From NCBI GenBank assembly GCA_027943245.1, contig JANDJZ010000167.1, positions 1 to 64,000 of the forward strand: a stretch of 64,000 bases of DNA, read 5' to 3'. This DNA comes from Acanthamoeba sp. SK_2022b (lineage: Eukaryota; Discosea; Longamoebia; Acanthamoebidae). Of the stretch, positions 34,764 through 42,486 are shown one piece after another. The notes under the pieces are model-generated. The model did not search any database, was not told the origin of the DNA, and was given only the letters and a program-made list of their open reading frames with translations. The position numbers and the translations under genes are program-made. Numbering within the stretch: position 1 is the stretch's first letter; each line of letters opens with the position of its first letter.

Positions 34764-35320
34764 TCTACCCCGACAACATCGGTAAAGGCGACGGCAAAGA
34801 GCTGCATTTGCGTGCATTGGAGCGCGTTTGGATACAAGGGCGGCTGAAAATGTGGGGCCGGTGGTCAGGGATGGAAAGTTTCGGCAGGGCTGGCAACATG
34901 TTTAACCGACTGCTGACGAGCAACAAGGTGACAAAAGCGGCGATCACCCAGGCGCTCAATCAGCTGAAAAAGGCGGGATGTGAGCAAGAAGAATTGCGCC
35001 AGTATTTGCTCGACATTCTGGAGGGAAAACAAAAAAGCAGCTTGGCATTTTGCACTGATTCGGAGGCGGCGATTATGGATCGGGTGATCGGGGCCGTTCT
35101 GCTGGATTACCCAGGGCTGAAATTTATCATTCAGCAGCGCTATATCGGGAAAGGAAAAAGCCTGAAGGAGATGGCCGCAGATCTGCATGATTATCGCCCT
35201 GATTGGAGCATGCGCACCTGCGAGACGCGCGTCGCGGTGTGGGTGAAAACGGCCGAATTCATGCTTTACCGTCCGATGAGTGATGCATTTGAGATGAATA
35301 GCGAGCGATTTTATCGTTGA
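34760..35320 (+). CDS. Q-like late antiterminator (DUF1133)
   Basis: The protein of 186 residues has an N-terminal basic helix region (HLRALERVWIQGRLKMWGRWSGM) and a C-terminal HTH-like part (FIIQQRYIGKGKSLKEMAADLHDYRPDWSMRTCETRVAVWVKTAEFMLYRP), the DUF1133 pattern of antitermination proteins in lambdoid phages. It is the last gene of the early right operon and should modify RNA polymerase to read through terminators, such as the ones at 35388, 37013 and 58344, into the late genes. Confidence 0.78.
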   Translation: MIYPDNIGKGDGKELHLRALERVWIQGRLKMWGRWSGMESFGRAGNMFNRLLTSNKVTKAAITQALNQLKKAGCEQEELRQYLLDILEGKQKSSLAFCTDSEAAIMDRVIGAVLLDYPGLKFIIQQRYIGKGKSLKEMAADLHDYRPDWSMRTCETRVAVWVKTAEFMLYRPMSDAFEMNSERFYR

Positions 35321-35387
35321 CTTTGCGCGGAAATTGATTAAATTGGTATAAGCTTCGCGAAGTTATATCCGCAGCGACAAATTCAAA

Positions 35388-35415
35388 AGAAACCCGCCAT
35401 TGAGCGGGTTTTTTG
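35388..35415 (+). terminator. Intrinsic terminator after the antiterminator gene
   Basis: AAACCCGC CATT GAGCGGGTTTTTT, a likely Q-dependent terminator at the start of the late region. Confidence 0.8.
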
Positions 35416-35447
35416 CTAAAATAGCCTTCTTTAAAATGGAGGGCATC

Positions 35448-36122
35448 ATGGATTGGCAAGGTATTCCTTTTAAATTTTTGGGCGAAGAACCTTTACAGCA
35501 AGCATTTTTAAGTGTTAGTCATCTTCCGAATATAATTGTGAAAACTGATTTTGCGGTTGACACCTTTTTATCAGGTTTATTTGCTGGTCTCATTCCCGCT
35601 GGTGTTGCCATCTGGGCGATGCGCGCGAATGCAAAAAACATTCGAGAGGAACGATTACACCAAGAAAAATTATCCAGCATAACAATTACCAAACAAATAG
35701 TATCTGCATCTCGTCAAGTTTGGATTAACGACCTTAGAGAATCCACAGCGAAATTCATTGGTGTAGTAACTGGTGTAACTAACTGTATTAATGGGATGGC
35801 TACAGAGCTGTTGGAAAATGGTAGCGAAACTACCCATTATAAGAAGCTATTCGACGAACATAGGCTTGCAATGAGCGAGCTTGGATTACTAATGTCGAAA
35901 ATTGAGTTGTTGTTAAATCCTGGGGAAGAGAGAACCAAGAAAGTGAGTGCGGCTCTCAAAAAACTTAGGAGCTTCTTGTTGGAAGAGAAGGTTTATAGTG
36001 AGGGAATAGATTTTGATGAGCTTGGAGTTCATACAAACGAACTTAAGTCATGTATTTATTCTGTTATTAAAAATGAATGGGGAAAGATATCTTTAGTAGA
36101 TAGGGAAGATAAAAGGGATTAA
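35448..36122 (+). CDS. AT-rich accessory membrane protein
   Basis: A 224-residue protein not recognised. One hydrophobic segment lies at about 34-57 (FLSGLFAGLIPAGVAIWAMRAN). It is followed by a charged helical region with KQIVSASRQVWINDLRESTAKFIGVVTG and further long helices. GGAGG precedes the ATG at 35448. It stands between the Q gene and mom, is much more AT-rich than both and follows a terminator. A membrane anchor with a cytosolic helical domain is shared in plan with the genes at 39638 and 56890. Probably lysogenic conversion; function unknown. Confidence 0.6.
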   Translation: MDWQGIPFKFLGEEPLQQAFLSVSHLPNIIVKTDFAVDTFLSGLFAGLIPAGVAIWAMRANAKNIREERLHQEKLSSITITKQIVSASRQVWINDLRESTAKFIGVVTGVTNCINGMATELLENGSETTHYKKLFDEHRLAMSELGLLMSKIELLLNPGEERTKKVSAALKKLRSFLLEEKVYSEGIDFDELGVHTNELKSCIYSVIKNEWGKISLVDREDKRD

Positions 36123-36204
36123 TATTTAAATTTAGCTTATCCCCATTGCGTTAAGATAATTATTTATATCAGAATTTAGTTCTTTTCTACACGTATGCTT
36201 AGAT

Positions 36205-36245
36205 GGGCGCCCCGGCGAGTTGCCGCTCTCCGGGGCTGTATGCCC
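36205..36245. promoter_or_regulatory. Strong stem-loop at the mom start region
   Basis: GCCCCGG (36209-36215) pairs with CCGGGGC (36230-36236), with GAG/CTC inside and GGGC/GCCC outside. The outer arm overlaps the first possible ATG (36240) of the mom-like gene, so folding would hide that start. Confidence 0.55.
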
Positions 36246-37013
36246 GCGTCAACAGTCACGAGCACACCCGCCTATTGGAGTGCCGAGACATTGAAAAATC
36301 ATTCAAATTCTGTTGTGTCACGCGCCAGCGGAAAGCCCGCGCCGATCGTCTATGCCGGCGAAACCGTCGGTTATGGATGTGACGATCTCCACGTCGCAAC
36401 GATCCCCGTTTGGCTTGCTCGCCTGGTGATCAGCCATTTTCACTACAGCAAACGCGTAGTGAACAACTCCTATCTGCACCTTGGGATTTTCGACGGCCGC
36501 GAACTGGTGGGCGTCATGCAGTGGGGCTACGCAATGAATCCGAGCAGCGGGGCGCGCGTCGTGACCGGCACCGGCAACCGCGAATACATGGAGTTAAACC
36601 GCCTCTGGGTGCATGACCGGATGCCGCGCAATACTGAATCACGCGCAATCAGCTATGCGTTGAAAACTATCAAGTTGCTCTATCCTGCGGTGGATTGGGT
36701 GCAGACGTTTGCCGACGAACGCTGCGGCCGGTTCGGTGTCGTGTATCAGGCGAGCAATTTCGATTACGTCGGCAGCCATCAAACGACGTTCTACGAGCTC
36801 GACGGCGAGTGGTATCACAAGATCGCAATGACAACGAAAGGGCGCAAAGCCGGCGCCCGCGGTAATTTCCTCCAGGAGAACGCACACCGCGCCACTGCCC
36901 ATACGTTCAACCAATTCCGCTATATCCGCTTTTTGAATAAGCGGGCGCGCCGGCGGCTTAACACGAAATTGTTCAGCCCGAAGCCGTATCCTAAACCCGA
37001 AATTTCACCCTAG
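36240..37013 (+). CDS. Mom-like DNA adenine modification protein
   Basis: The 257-residue frame shows the Mom pattern, an acyltransferase-like (GNAT) fold: [36 protein letters not shown], then [76 protein letters not shown] and [16 protein letters not shown]. Mu Mom converts adenine to N6-methylcarbamoyl-adenine and protects the phage genome from restriction. The start is uncertain: ATG 36240 or TTG 36291 (closer to Mu Mom length). No clear Com zinc-finger gene precedes it. It is in the late region, as expected for a toxic modification made just before packaging. Confidence 0.8.
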   Translation: MPASTVTSTPAYWSAETLKNHSNSVVSRASGKPAPIVYAGETVGYGCDDLHVATIPVWLARLVISHFHYSKRVVNNSYLHLGIFDGRELVGVMQWGYAMNPSSGARVVTGTGNREYMELNRLWVHDRMPRNTESRAISYALKTIKLLYPAVDWVQTFADERCGRFGVVYQASNFDYVGSHQTTFYELDGEWYHKIAMTTKGRKAGARGNFLQENAHRATAHTFNQFRYIRFLNKRARRRLNTKLFSPKPYPKPEISP

Positions 37014-37037
37014 CCCGACTGCCGTCGGGCTTTTTCA
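37013..37037 (+). terminator. Intrinsic terminator after mom
   Basis: AGCCCGAC TGCC GTCGGGCTTTTT. Confidence 0.8.
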
Positions 37038-37076
37038 TTTCTGCACTGCCCGCCGCGGCCCGCGGAGGTGGGGATC

Positions 37077-37349
37077 ATGAAAATGAACGACAGCTACTCG
37101 AACGCTACCTATTGGCTCGCGGGCATATCTGCCTTTTTCGCCGGGTTAACGCTGCAGGACTGGGGTTTCATCATTGGCCTGGCCGTCAGTATCGCCCTGG
37201 GCATATTGACCTACCGACTCAATCGGCGAGAGCAGATGAAACGTACGCAGATCCTGCGCGACATTTTGAGCAAGACCAACAGTGCCAACCCATCAGCCAC
37301 CGCGACAATCGTCGCAGAATTGGGCCAAAAAGCTCCGAGAGAAATCTGA
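37077..37349 (+). CDS. Holin
   Basis: The protein of 90 residues has two hydrophobic segments: [15 protein letters not shown] and [19 protein letters not shown] basic C-terminus ([18 protein letters not shown]) follows. This is the layout of lambda-family class II holins (the [14 protein letters not shown] stretch is typical). It makes inner-membrane lesions at the programmed lysis time; with a SAR endolysin it may act as a pinholin. GGAGG precedes the ATG at 37077, and its stop overlaps the endolysin start. Confidence 0.87.
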   Translation: MKMNDSYSNATYWLAGISAFFAGLTLQDWGFIIGLAVSIALGILTYRLNRREQMKRTQILRDILSKTNSANPSATATIVAELGQKAPREI

Positions 37350-37849
37350 TGAATTCCAGCCTGAGAAATAAAATCGTCGCTGCCATAACCGGTGGCGGCG
37401 GGGCGATTGCGATCGCCACTGCAATGCTCGGCGGCCACGATGGGTTAGAGGGCCGGCGGTATGTGGCCTATCGCGACGTTGTCGGCGTTCTGACGGTCTG
37501 CGATGGACATACCGGCGCCGATATTATCCTCGGCAAGCGATACAGCGACGCAGAATGCGATGCGCTGTTGAAATCTGACTTGCAGAAAGTCGCACGGATT
37601 GTCGATCCGGCTATCAAGGTGAGAACCACCGAAACCCTGCGCGCCGCCATCTACTCATTTTCCTACAACGTCGGGCCTTATGCCTTTATCGGCTCCACGA
37701 TGCTGAAAAAATTGAATGCCGGCGACCCGGCCGGCGCGTGCGGTGAACTGAAGCGCTGGAAGTATGCCGGCGGCAAAGTGTGGAAAGGACTGATCACCCG
37801 GCGTGAGGTCGAAAACACCGTCTGCACCTGGGGATCAGAAAGCTATTGA
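37349..37849 (+). CDS. SAR endolysin, glycoside hydrolase family 24
   Basis: This 166-residue phage-type lysozyme has an N-terminal signal-arrest-release segment (about 9-28, [18 protein letters not shown]) rich in Gly/Ala, followed by the catalytic triad region: Glu in [28 protein letters not shown] with Asp/Cys and Thr as in P21 [25 protein letters not shown] is the conserved core. It is secreted by the host Sec system, held in the membrane and released when the membrane depolarises, then cleaves murein. Confidence 0.9.
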   Translation: MNSSLRNKIVAAITGGGGAIAIATAMLGGHDGLEGRRYVAYRDVVGVLTVCDGHTGADIILGKRYSDAECDALLKSDLQKVARIVDPAIKVRTTETLRAAIYSFSYNVGPYAFIGSTMLKKLNAGDPAGACGELKRWKYAGGKVWKGLITRREVENTVCTWGSESY

Positions 37850-37869
37850 TATTGAGTGAATACTGTATA

Positions 37870-37889
37870 TACTGTATGCATATACAGTA
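37870..37889. promoter_or_regulatory. Second LexA (SOS) box
   Basis: TACTGTATGCATATACAGTA is a perfect CTGT-N8-ACAG palindrome; a further half-site TACTGTATA lies at 37861. It is placed between the endolysin and spanin genes. Confidence 0.85.
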
Positions 37890-37962
37890 TTTGGTTTTGG
37901 GTAATTCACGCTCGCATAATGAACAGCTCTACGTGCGACCTTTTCTAGGATGCAACACTTTT

Positions 37963-38148
37963 ATGAACCCGACTCTCAATGCAAGAGTATCGGGCAACCA
38001 GGTGGGATATGACTTTAATTTTGCTGTTAACAGCTATTTATATGGTCTGTACGCAAAACTCACTTTGGTGGATTTTTGTCCTTGTTGCCATCTTGCTTAC
38101 TTGAGTCATTTTCGCTCAACTCAGGGAAAGCAATCGTTGATTGCTTAA
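37963..38148 (+). CDS. Small ORF behind the second LexA box (uncertain)
   Basis: The 61-codon frame MNPTLNARVSGNQVGYDFNFAVNSYLYGLYAK..., with DFCPCCHLAYLSHF near the end, begins 74 bp after the LexA box, with a weak AGGA ribosome site. It overlaps the end of the minus-strand gene at 38060-38623. It is the only frame the SOS box could drive, but the coding evidence is weak; an RNA product or loss of the original gene are alternatives. Confidence 0.35.
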   Translation: MNPTLNARVSGNQVGYDFNFAVNSYLYGLYAKLTLVDFCPCCHLAYLSHFRSTQGKQSLIA

Positions 38149-38623
38149 TAAGCATAGATTTTTTCGGGAAAAATGTTTGCGAATCAGATAACGACTCTAC
38201 CGCCAACGCATCCCCTTCGATGCTTATAGTAAACTTTCCAAAAGACACCCGTTTTCCGCCTATGTAGTCGAAAGCTTCAGCATCGATTACATCTCTAAAG
38301 GGGCGTTTCTTACCGGTTAACAGGATATAGTCAAAAGGAATATGTTTTCTCTGGTTCTCTGAACTAATTGTACCATCCAGAATTGAATCCTTTACTGTGA
38401 GTCTAACTTGAACAAATTCATTTTGATTGGTTAGCCAGAGTGGGGGATCAATATCACCTTCTGTTGAGTTGTCCCAGATCCCTTCCATTGCTGCCGAGGA
38501 ACCGTACCAAACTTTAAACTTCTCAATGTTATCAATGACCTTGTCACCATTGATTAGCACCCATGAAATACAGACAACAATTATTGTAATACACGGCCAT
38601 ACGATGGTTTTAAATGTGTTCAT
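38060..38623 (-). CDS. Accessory membrane-anchored protein, minus strand within the lysis cassette
   Basis: A 187-residue AT-rich protein not recognised. A signal-anchor helix (about 5-26, TIVWPCITIIVVCISWVLI) precedes a soluble domain starting FKVWYGSSAAMEGIWDNST, with alternating strands (FVQVRLTVKDSILDGTISSENQ, IPFDYILLTGKKRPF), which suggests a small beta-barrel. Its strand is opposite to the late operon, so it is probably expressed in the lysogen. AGGA precedes the chosen ATG at 38623. It separates the endolysin from Rz, which normally adjoin, so it is an insertion. Function unknown. Confidence 0.65.
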   Translation of the reverse strand: MNTFKTIVWPCITIIVVCISWVLINGDKVIDNIEKFKVWYGSSAAMEGIWDNSTEGDIDPPLWLTNQNEFVQVRLTVKDSILDGTISSENQRKHIPFDYILLTGKKRPFRDVIDAEAFDYIGGKRVSFGKFTISIEGDALAVESLSDSQTFFPKKSMLIKQSTIAFPELSENDSSKQDGNKDKNPPK

Positions 38624-38752
38624 TATTATCATCCTAATTATTTTTATGTGAAAAATAACTTTTGAAGCAATAGATTAATGATGATTGTATCACAGGGAGT
38701 GAGTATTCCCATTTATTGGGGACTAGGTAATAAATTTGAATTGGAAGAGGTT

Positions 38753-39139
38753 ATGGATGCTTACTTGAACAAGATCACCGGCGGCAGCCTGGCGCTTCTG
38801 TTGCTGGTGGCTACCTGCCTTGGTGGTTACAGCTCGCTGTTGTCGCACCGGTTGGAGCTGGCACGCCAACAGGCCGCAGAGCAGCAAAAGACGCTGGCGC
38901 AGCAGGCAGGACTGATCACCACACTGCGCACGGATGACGCCCGTAATCGCGCAATGATGGCCGAACAGCAACGGAGAGAACAGCAGCTGCGCCAGCAGGG
39001 CGAAAATTACCAGAGGAAATATCAGGATGCCATTAAAAATGATGAGTGCGCTCGCCGCGTCGCTCCAGGTGCTGTTCTTGGCCTCCTGCGCGGAACGGAT
39101 ATCACCGCCGCCGGCGTCTATCGTTCTGTTGCCCCCTGA
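38753..39139 (+). CDS. Rz-like i-spanin
   Basis: The protein of 128 residues has an N-terminal membrane anchor (ITGGSLALLLLVATCLGGYSSLLSHRLEL) followed by a long periplasmic coiled coil rich in Gln and Ala (ARQQAAEQQKTLAQQAGLITTLRTDDARNRAMMAEQQRREQQLRQQ). This is the inner-membrane spanin that pairs with Rz1 to fuse inner and outer membranes in the last step of lysis. The ATG at 38753, after GAAGAGG, gives the right topology. Rz1 is nested out of frame in its 3' part. Confidence 0.88.
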   Translation: MDAYLNKITGGSLALLLLVATCLGGYSSLLSHRLELARQQAAEQQKTLAQQAGLITTLRTDDARNRAMMAEQQRREQQLRQQGENYQRKYQDAIKNDECARRVAPGAVLGLLRGTDITAAGVYRSVAP

Positions 39140-39299
39140 ATCGGTGTTCAGCCCCTGCGAGCAACCAAAACTGCAGGGTGAAACTTGGGGAGAAATTGGT
39201 AGTTATACACTGACACTCCAAACTGCCCTCTCAATATGTGCTGGACAGGTAGCAACGCTGGACCAATGGCGAAATGAACTGAAAGCAAAATCCGAGTAA
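39027..39299 (+). CDS. Rz1-like o-spanin lipoprotein
   Basis: This 90-residue protein starts within Rz in another frame. Its signal peptide MPLKMMSALAASLQVLFLASC ends in a lipobox (LASC), and the mature part is proline-rich (ISPPPASIVLLPPESVFSPCEQPKL), as in outer-membrane spanins. It extends 160 bp beyond Rz, so it is overlapping rather than fully embedded. Confidence 0.88.
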   Translation: MPLKMMSALAASLQVLFLASCAERISPPPASIVLLPPESVFSPCEQPKLQGETWGEIGSYTLTLQTALSICAGQVATLDQWRNELKAKSE

Positions 39300-39343
39300 C
39301 TATGGTAGGCTTGTTCATTACATGACCATATTTGGAGCTTTTC

Positions 39344-39562
39344 ATGAGAAAGGTTATTGTTTTCTTCAATGGTTGCGCCCCATATTTACTAGAAGTTGGA
39401 TTACATCTACCATCAATTCGTCTTGAGCATCCGGACGGTCATCTTGTTGACCTACCAATTTTAAATGCTCCGTTTGTCAACAAGTGTGGCGAGTGCGCTT
39501 ATGCTGCTGATCGTGACGTGGCAAGGGCGGAAATAAAAAAAGCATATGAGGATTTAGTCTAA
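39344..39562 (+). CDS. Uncharacterised accessory protein (72 aa)
   Basis: A protein of 72 residues, MRKVIVFFNGCAPYLLEVGLHLPSIRLEHPDGHLVDLPILNAPFVNKCGECAYAADRDVARAEIKKAYEDLV as read, with a CGEC pair. GGAG precedes the ATG at 39344. It lies after the spanins in an AT-rich accessory stretch. No function assigned. Confidence 0.55.
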   Translation: MRKVIVFFNGCAPYLLEVGLHLPSIRLEHPDGHLVDLPILNAPFVNKCGECAYAADRDVARAEIKKAYEDLV

Positions 39563-39605
39563 TAGTATTGACGTAGATATTTTTATGTCTCCCATAAATT
39601 TTGTA

Positions 39606-39611
39606 TATAAT
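39606..39611 (+). promoter_or_regulatory. -10 element of the 39638 accessory gene
   Basis: TATATAAT in an AT-rich stretch, about 30 bases before the ATG; a clear -35 is missing. Confidence 0.45.
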
Positions 39612-39637
39612 GGCCTCGTGAATGGAGTGAGGTTGAA

Positions 39638-40171
39638 ATGAACGAAAATTATATTGCTTACGAAACTCTTGTTGCTAACAGGGATGCTGCAAACTGGGCC
39701 TTCTGGTCTATGATTGGCGCATGGGTCGCTGGTATAGCTACATTTGCTGCAGTAGTGACAACTCTATATATAGCTAAAATGAGACCGAAACCGAGAATTA
39801 AATGTGAGATTACTATTTCCGCAATGAAGAGGTATAGCTGGAAAAAAGGTATCGCTATTCATATAGCTAACATTGGAATAATGTCTATAAATATAAGTTC
39901 AATTGTTTGGCATTTCGATGGTAATACCACATTTTCACAGGACTTTGAGCCGGAAGGTAGTAACTTACCAAAGAAGCTAGAACATGGTGAGTCAGCATTT
40001 TTCTTCATACAGAATGATGAAGAAATAAATTGGGGGAAAGATGTGAAGAACTTCATCTTAGAAAACAATGGGAGGATAGATAGACTACGAATCTCTGTAA
40101 ATCTAGGAACTATGGATAAGTTTTTCGTAAAACCTCATAAGTCTGTCATTAAAGTAATCAAGGAATCTTAG
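39638..40171 (+). CDS. Accessory membrane-anchored protein A (shared N-terminal module)
   Basis: A 177-residue protein not recognised. The N-terminal module ETLVANRDAANWAFWSMIGAWVAGIATFAAVVTTLYIA (about 9-47) has one membrane helix. It is clearly related to the N-terminus of the protein at 56890 (SVESMIAARDAADWAFWTMIATWVTAIVTLVAVFIAW). The C-terminal part (from about 60) is predicted cytosolic and beta-rich (KCEITISAMKRYSWKKGIAIHIANIGIMSINISSIVWHFDG) and differs from the other protein. The gene is AT-rich with its own TATAAT-like promoter. A lysogenic-conversion gene of unknown effect. Confidence 0.65.
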   Translation: MNENYIAYETLVANRDAANWAFWSMIGAWVAGIATFAAVVTTLYIAKMRPKPRIKCEITISAMKRYSWKKGIAIHIANIGIMSINISSIVWHFDGNTTFSQDFEPEGSNLPKKLEHGESAFFFIQNDEEINWGKDVKNFILENNGRIDRLRISVNLGTMDKFFVKPHKSVIKVIKES

Positions 40172-40236
40172 CCGCCAAAAGGCGGTTATATTGCCCATCA
40201 CAGAGCATCTATCCAGGTGCTGCGTAATGCGCAAGC

Positions 40237-40292
40237 AAAGCCACAGGCGACACCCACCGATCACTCAGATCATGGTTGCCCGTGGCTTTTTT
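40237..40292 (+). terminator. Possible terminator before the packaging genes
   Basis: AAAGCCAC at 40237 can pair with GTGGCTTT at 40282, followed by a T-run; the loop is long (about 37 bases). It could instead be part of the packaging (cos/pac) site. Confidence 0.4.
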
Positions 40293-40311
40293 TATTCATG
40301 GAGAAAACCAA

Positions 40312-40494
40312 ATGTCGAAGTTGTCACTGGAAATCATCCACCCCAACAATGCGGACGTGAACAACATTTTTGCATCAATGGAAAGGAAATATGCCGGACG
40401 CGCTGCCACGCCTGAAACCATCAAAGAGATGGAGAAGGAAGCCGCCCGGCTGGTTCGCCGGTTAATCACCACTAAGGTGACATTCATCAAATAG
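40312..40494 (+). CDS. Uncharacterised phage protein (60 aa)
   Basis: A protein of 60 residues, MSKLSLEIIHPNNADVNNIFASMERKYAGRAATPETIKEMEKEAARLVRRLITTKVTFIK by translation, helical and basic at the end. GGAG lies eight bases before the ATG. It immediately precedes the terminase small subunit, where small helical proteins are frequent. No function known. Confidence 0.6.
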   Translation: MSKLSLEIIHPNNADVNNIFASMERKYAGRAATPETIKEMEKEAARLVRRLITTKVTFIK

Positions 40495-40507
40495 CTGTGG
40501 GGACGTT

Positions 40508-41239
40508 ATGGCAAAACAGGATTGGGGAGCCATTCAAAAGCTGTTCCTCGCCGAATACGCCAAAACCAAAATCTCCCCGAAAGAATGGTGTGAGGCTAAC
40601 GGCTACAACTACGCCACCGCACGCCGGCACATAAAAATTCCTGCGCAAGGGAAAGAGAAAAAAGCGCAGAAAAAAATGCGCAGTGCGCAAGATGCGCAAA
40701 TTCCCGAAAATCCCGCACCCGTTACGCCCGGCGTTTCAGTTGCTGGCGGTGATGAGGAGGGGAAGGGCAAAGAAAGCCCAAGCCTTTTAAAACCACAGCA
40801 TGAACAATTTGCGCAGAACATTGCGCAGGGCATGCCGCAGAAAGAGGCGGCGATCTGCGCAGGCTATGCGCCGACGAATGCCGAATCGCAAGCCTCAATC
40901 CTGATGAGCCGGCCGGACGTAAAAGCCCGCGTGCAGGAACTGCGCAATAACGCTGCGCTGTTGGTTTCCTTCAACGCCGGCCACCTGGCGGAGCTGTCGT
41001 ATAAATCTGCGCAGTTGGCGCTGGCGAATAAAAAATTTGGTCAGGTTGCGCCGAACGTGAAGAACGCTGCGCAACTGACCGGCATCGACATGAGCACGAA
41101 TAAAACTGAGGTGAATGTCGATCTGGCTGGCCTGAGCTACGGCAAAGTTTGCATCGTGACCCCGGCGAACTGTCCGGCGGACGTGTGGGCTGCTCACATG
41201 GAAAAGCTGCGCGAGGGAAAGCCGACGGCCCAGTCATAA
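40508..41239 (+). CDS. Terminase small subunit (Terminase_2 family)
   Basis: This 243-residue protein has an N-terminal HTH of the XtmA/terminase_2 type ([38 protein letters not shown]), a disordered linker and a second conserved part ([53 protein letters not shown]). It recognises the packaging site and stimulates the large subunit. The C-terminus overlaps the large-subunit gene. Confidence 0.88.
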   Translation: MAKQDWGAIQKLFLAEYAKTKISPKEWCEANGYNYATARRHIKIPAQGKEKKAQKKMRSAQDAQIPENPAPVTPGVSVAGGDEEGKGKESPSLLKPQHEQFAQNIAQGMPQKEAAICAGYAPTNAESQASILMSRPDVKARVQELRNNAALLVSFNAGHLAELSYKSAQLALANKKFGQVAPNVKNAAQLTGIDMSTNKTEVNVDLAGLSYGKVCIVTPANCPADVWAAHMEKLREGKPTAQS

Positions 41240-42486
41240 TTGACGGCGTTCTGTACGCATTCAGCAGTGACTGGGCGACAGATGTCCTGTACGACGCCCC
41301 GATCGGTTCCGTGCGCTGGCGCTGGACCTACGGCGGCCGCGGTGGTGGTAAATCGGTAGAGATTGCGCGCGCGCTGGTTATCCTCGGTGCTATCGATCCG
41401 ATGATCATTCTCTGCGCCCGCGAATTCCAGAACTCAATCAGTGATTCCGTGCTGGCGCTGCTGGAGGCCGAAATTTATGCCCTGGGCCTCAACCATTTCT
41501 ACACCGTAAAAAATAACGAGATCACCGGGCGCAACGGCACCCGCTTCACGTTCAAAGGGTTGCGCACCAACCTGCAATCCATAAAATCGATGTTTGGCAT
41601 CAAAATTTGTTGGGTGGAGGAAGCGCAGACCGTTTCCCAGGATAGCTGGGACGTTCTCGGCCCGACGGTGCGTGCCAATAATTCCGAGGTCTGGGTTTCG
41701 TACAACCCGCGGGAAGCCACCGACCCGACCTACACCTTGATGAAGCGCCACGAGGTCGATCCACCGGACGGCGGCGTCATCATTCGCCAGGTCAATTATC
41801 CCGATAACGCGTTTTTCCCGGACGTGCTCCGGCAGGAAATGGAGTATTGCAAACGCGTTGACTATGAAGCTTACGAGCATATCTGGTTAGGGCTGCCGAA
41901 GGCGCTCAGCGAGGCGGTTATTTTCTCCGGGAAATATCGCGTCGAGGCATTTCCTGACGATCTCTATCTGCAGGCCGACCGGCTTTTTTATGGCGCCGAC
42001 TTCGGCTTCTCGCAGGACCCTTCCACGCTGATCCGCTGCTTCATCATTGGGCGAAAACTCTACATCGAATACGAGGCCTACGGCGTCGGCGTTGAGCTGG
42101 ACGAAATGCCGCAGTTTTACGATTCGATCCCCGAGGCTCGCAAGTGGCCGATACATGGCGACTGCAGCCGCCCCGAAACGATCAGCTACATGGCGCGGCA
42201 AGGCTTCAACATCGACGGCGCCACGAAATGGGCCGGCAGCGTTGAGGACGGGATCACCTACCTCCGCGGCTTCGAAGAAATCGTCATCCATGAGCGCTGC
42301 AAGCACATGATCGACGAGGCCCGGCTTTATTCCTACAAAACAGACCGCCTCACGGGTGAGGTGTTACCGATCGTCCTCGACAAACACAACCACTGCTGGG
42401 ATGCGGTGCGCTACTCGCTGGACGGTTATATCACCAGCTCCGACGGCCTCGGCACCTGGGCGCAATTGGGTAGACAAGACGCATGA
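41185..42486 (+). CDS. Terminase large subunit (PBSX type)
   Basis: The packaging ATPase and nuclease has the Walker A motif [17 protein letters not shown], the Walker B region [17 protein letters not shown] and the nuclease acidic residues [13 protein letters not shown] and later [17 protein letters not shown]. Length is 433 residues from the GTG at 41185. The start is uncertain because no ATG is at a fitting position; a TTG at 41149 is an alternative. Either choice overlaps the small-subunit gene. The stop overlaps the portal start. Confidence 0.9.
   Translation: MGCSHGKAARGKADGPVIIDGVLYAFSSDWATDVLYDAPIGSVRWRWTYGGRGGGKSVEIARALVILGAIDPMIILCAREFQNSISDSVLALLEAEIYALGLNHFYTVKNNEITGRNGTRFTFKGLRTNLQSIKSMFGIKICWVEEAQTVSQDSWDVLGPTVRANNSEVWVSYNPREATDPTYTLMKRHEVDPPDGGVIIRQVNYPDNAFFPDVLRQEMEYCKRVDYEAYEHIWLGLPKALSEAVIFSGKYRVEAFPDDLYLQADRLFYGADFGFSQDPSTLIRCFIIGRKLYIEYEAYGVGVELDEMPQFYDSIPEARKWPIHGDCSRPETISYMARQGFNIDGATKWAGSVEDGITYLRGFEEIVIHERCKHMIDEARLYSYKTDRLTGEVLPIVLDKHNHCWDAVRYSLDGYITSSDGLGTWAQLGRQDA

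Noticed and set aside
36203..36382. Frame overlapping the mom start, considered as a Com homologue
   Set aside because: It has scattered cysteines but not the two CxxC pairs of Com, and its start lies within the hairpin. Kept only as a possibility in the mom finding.
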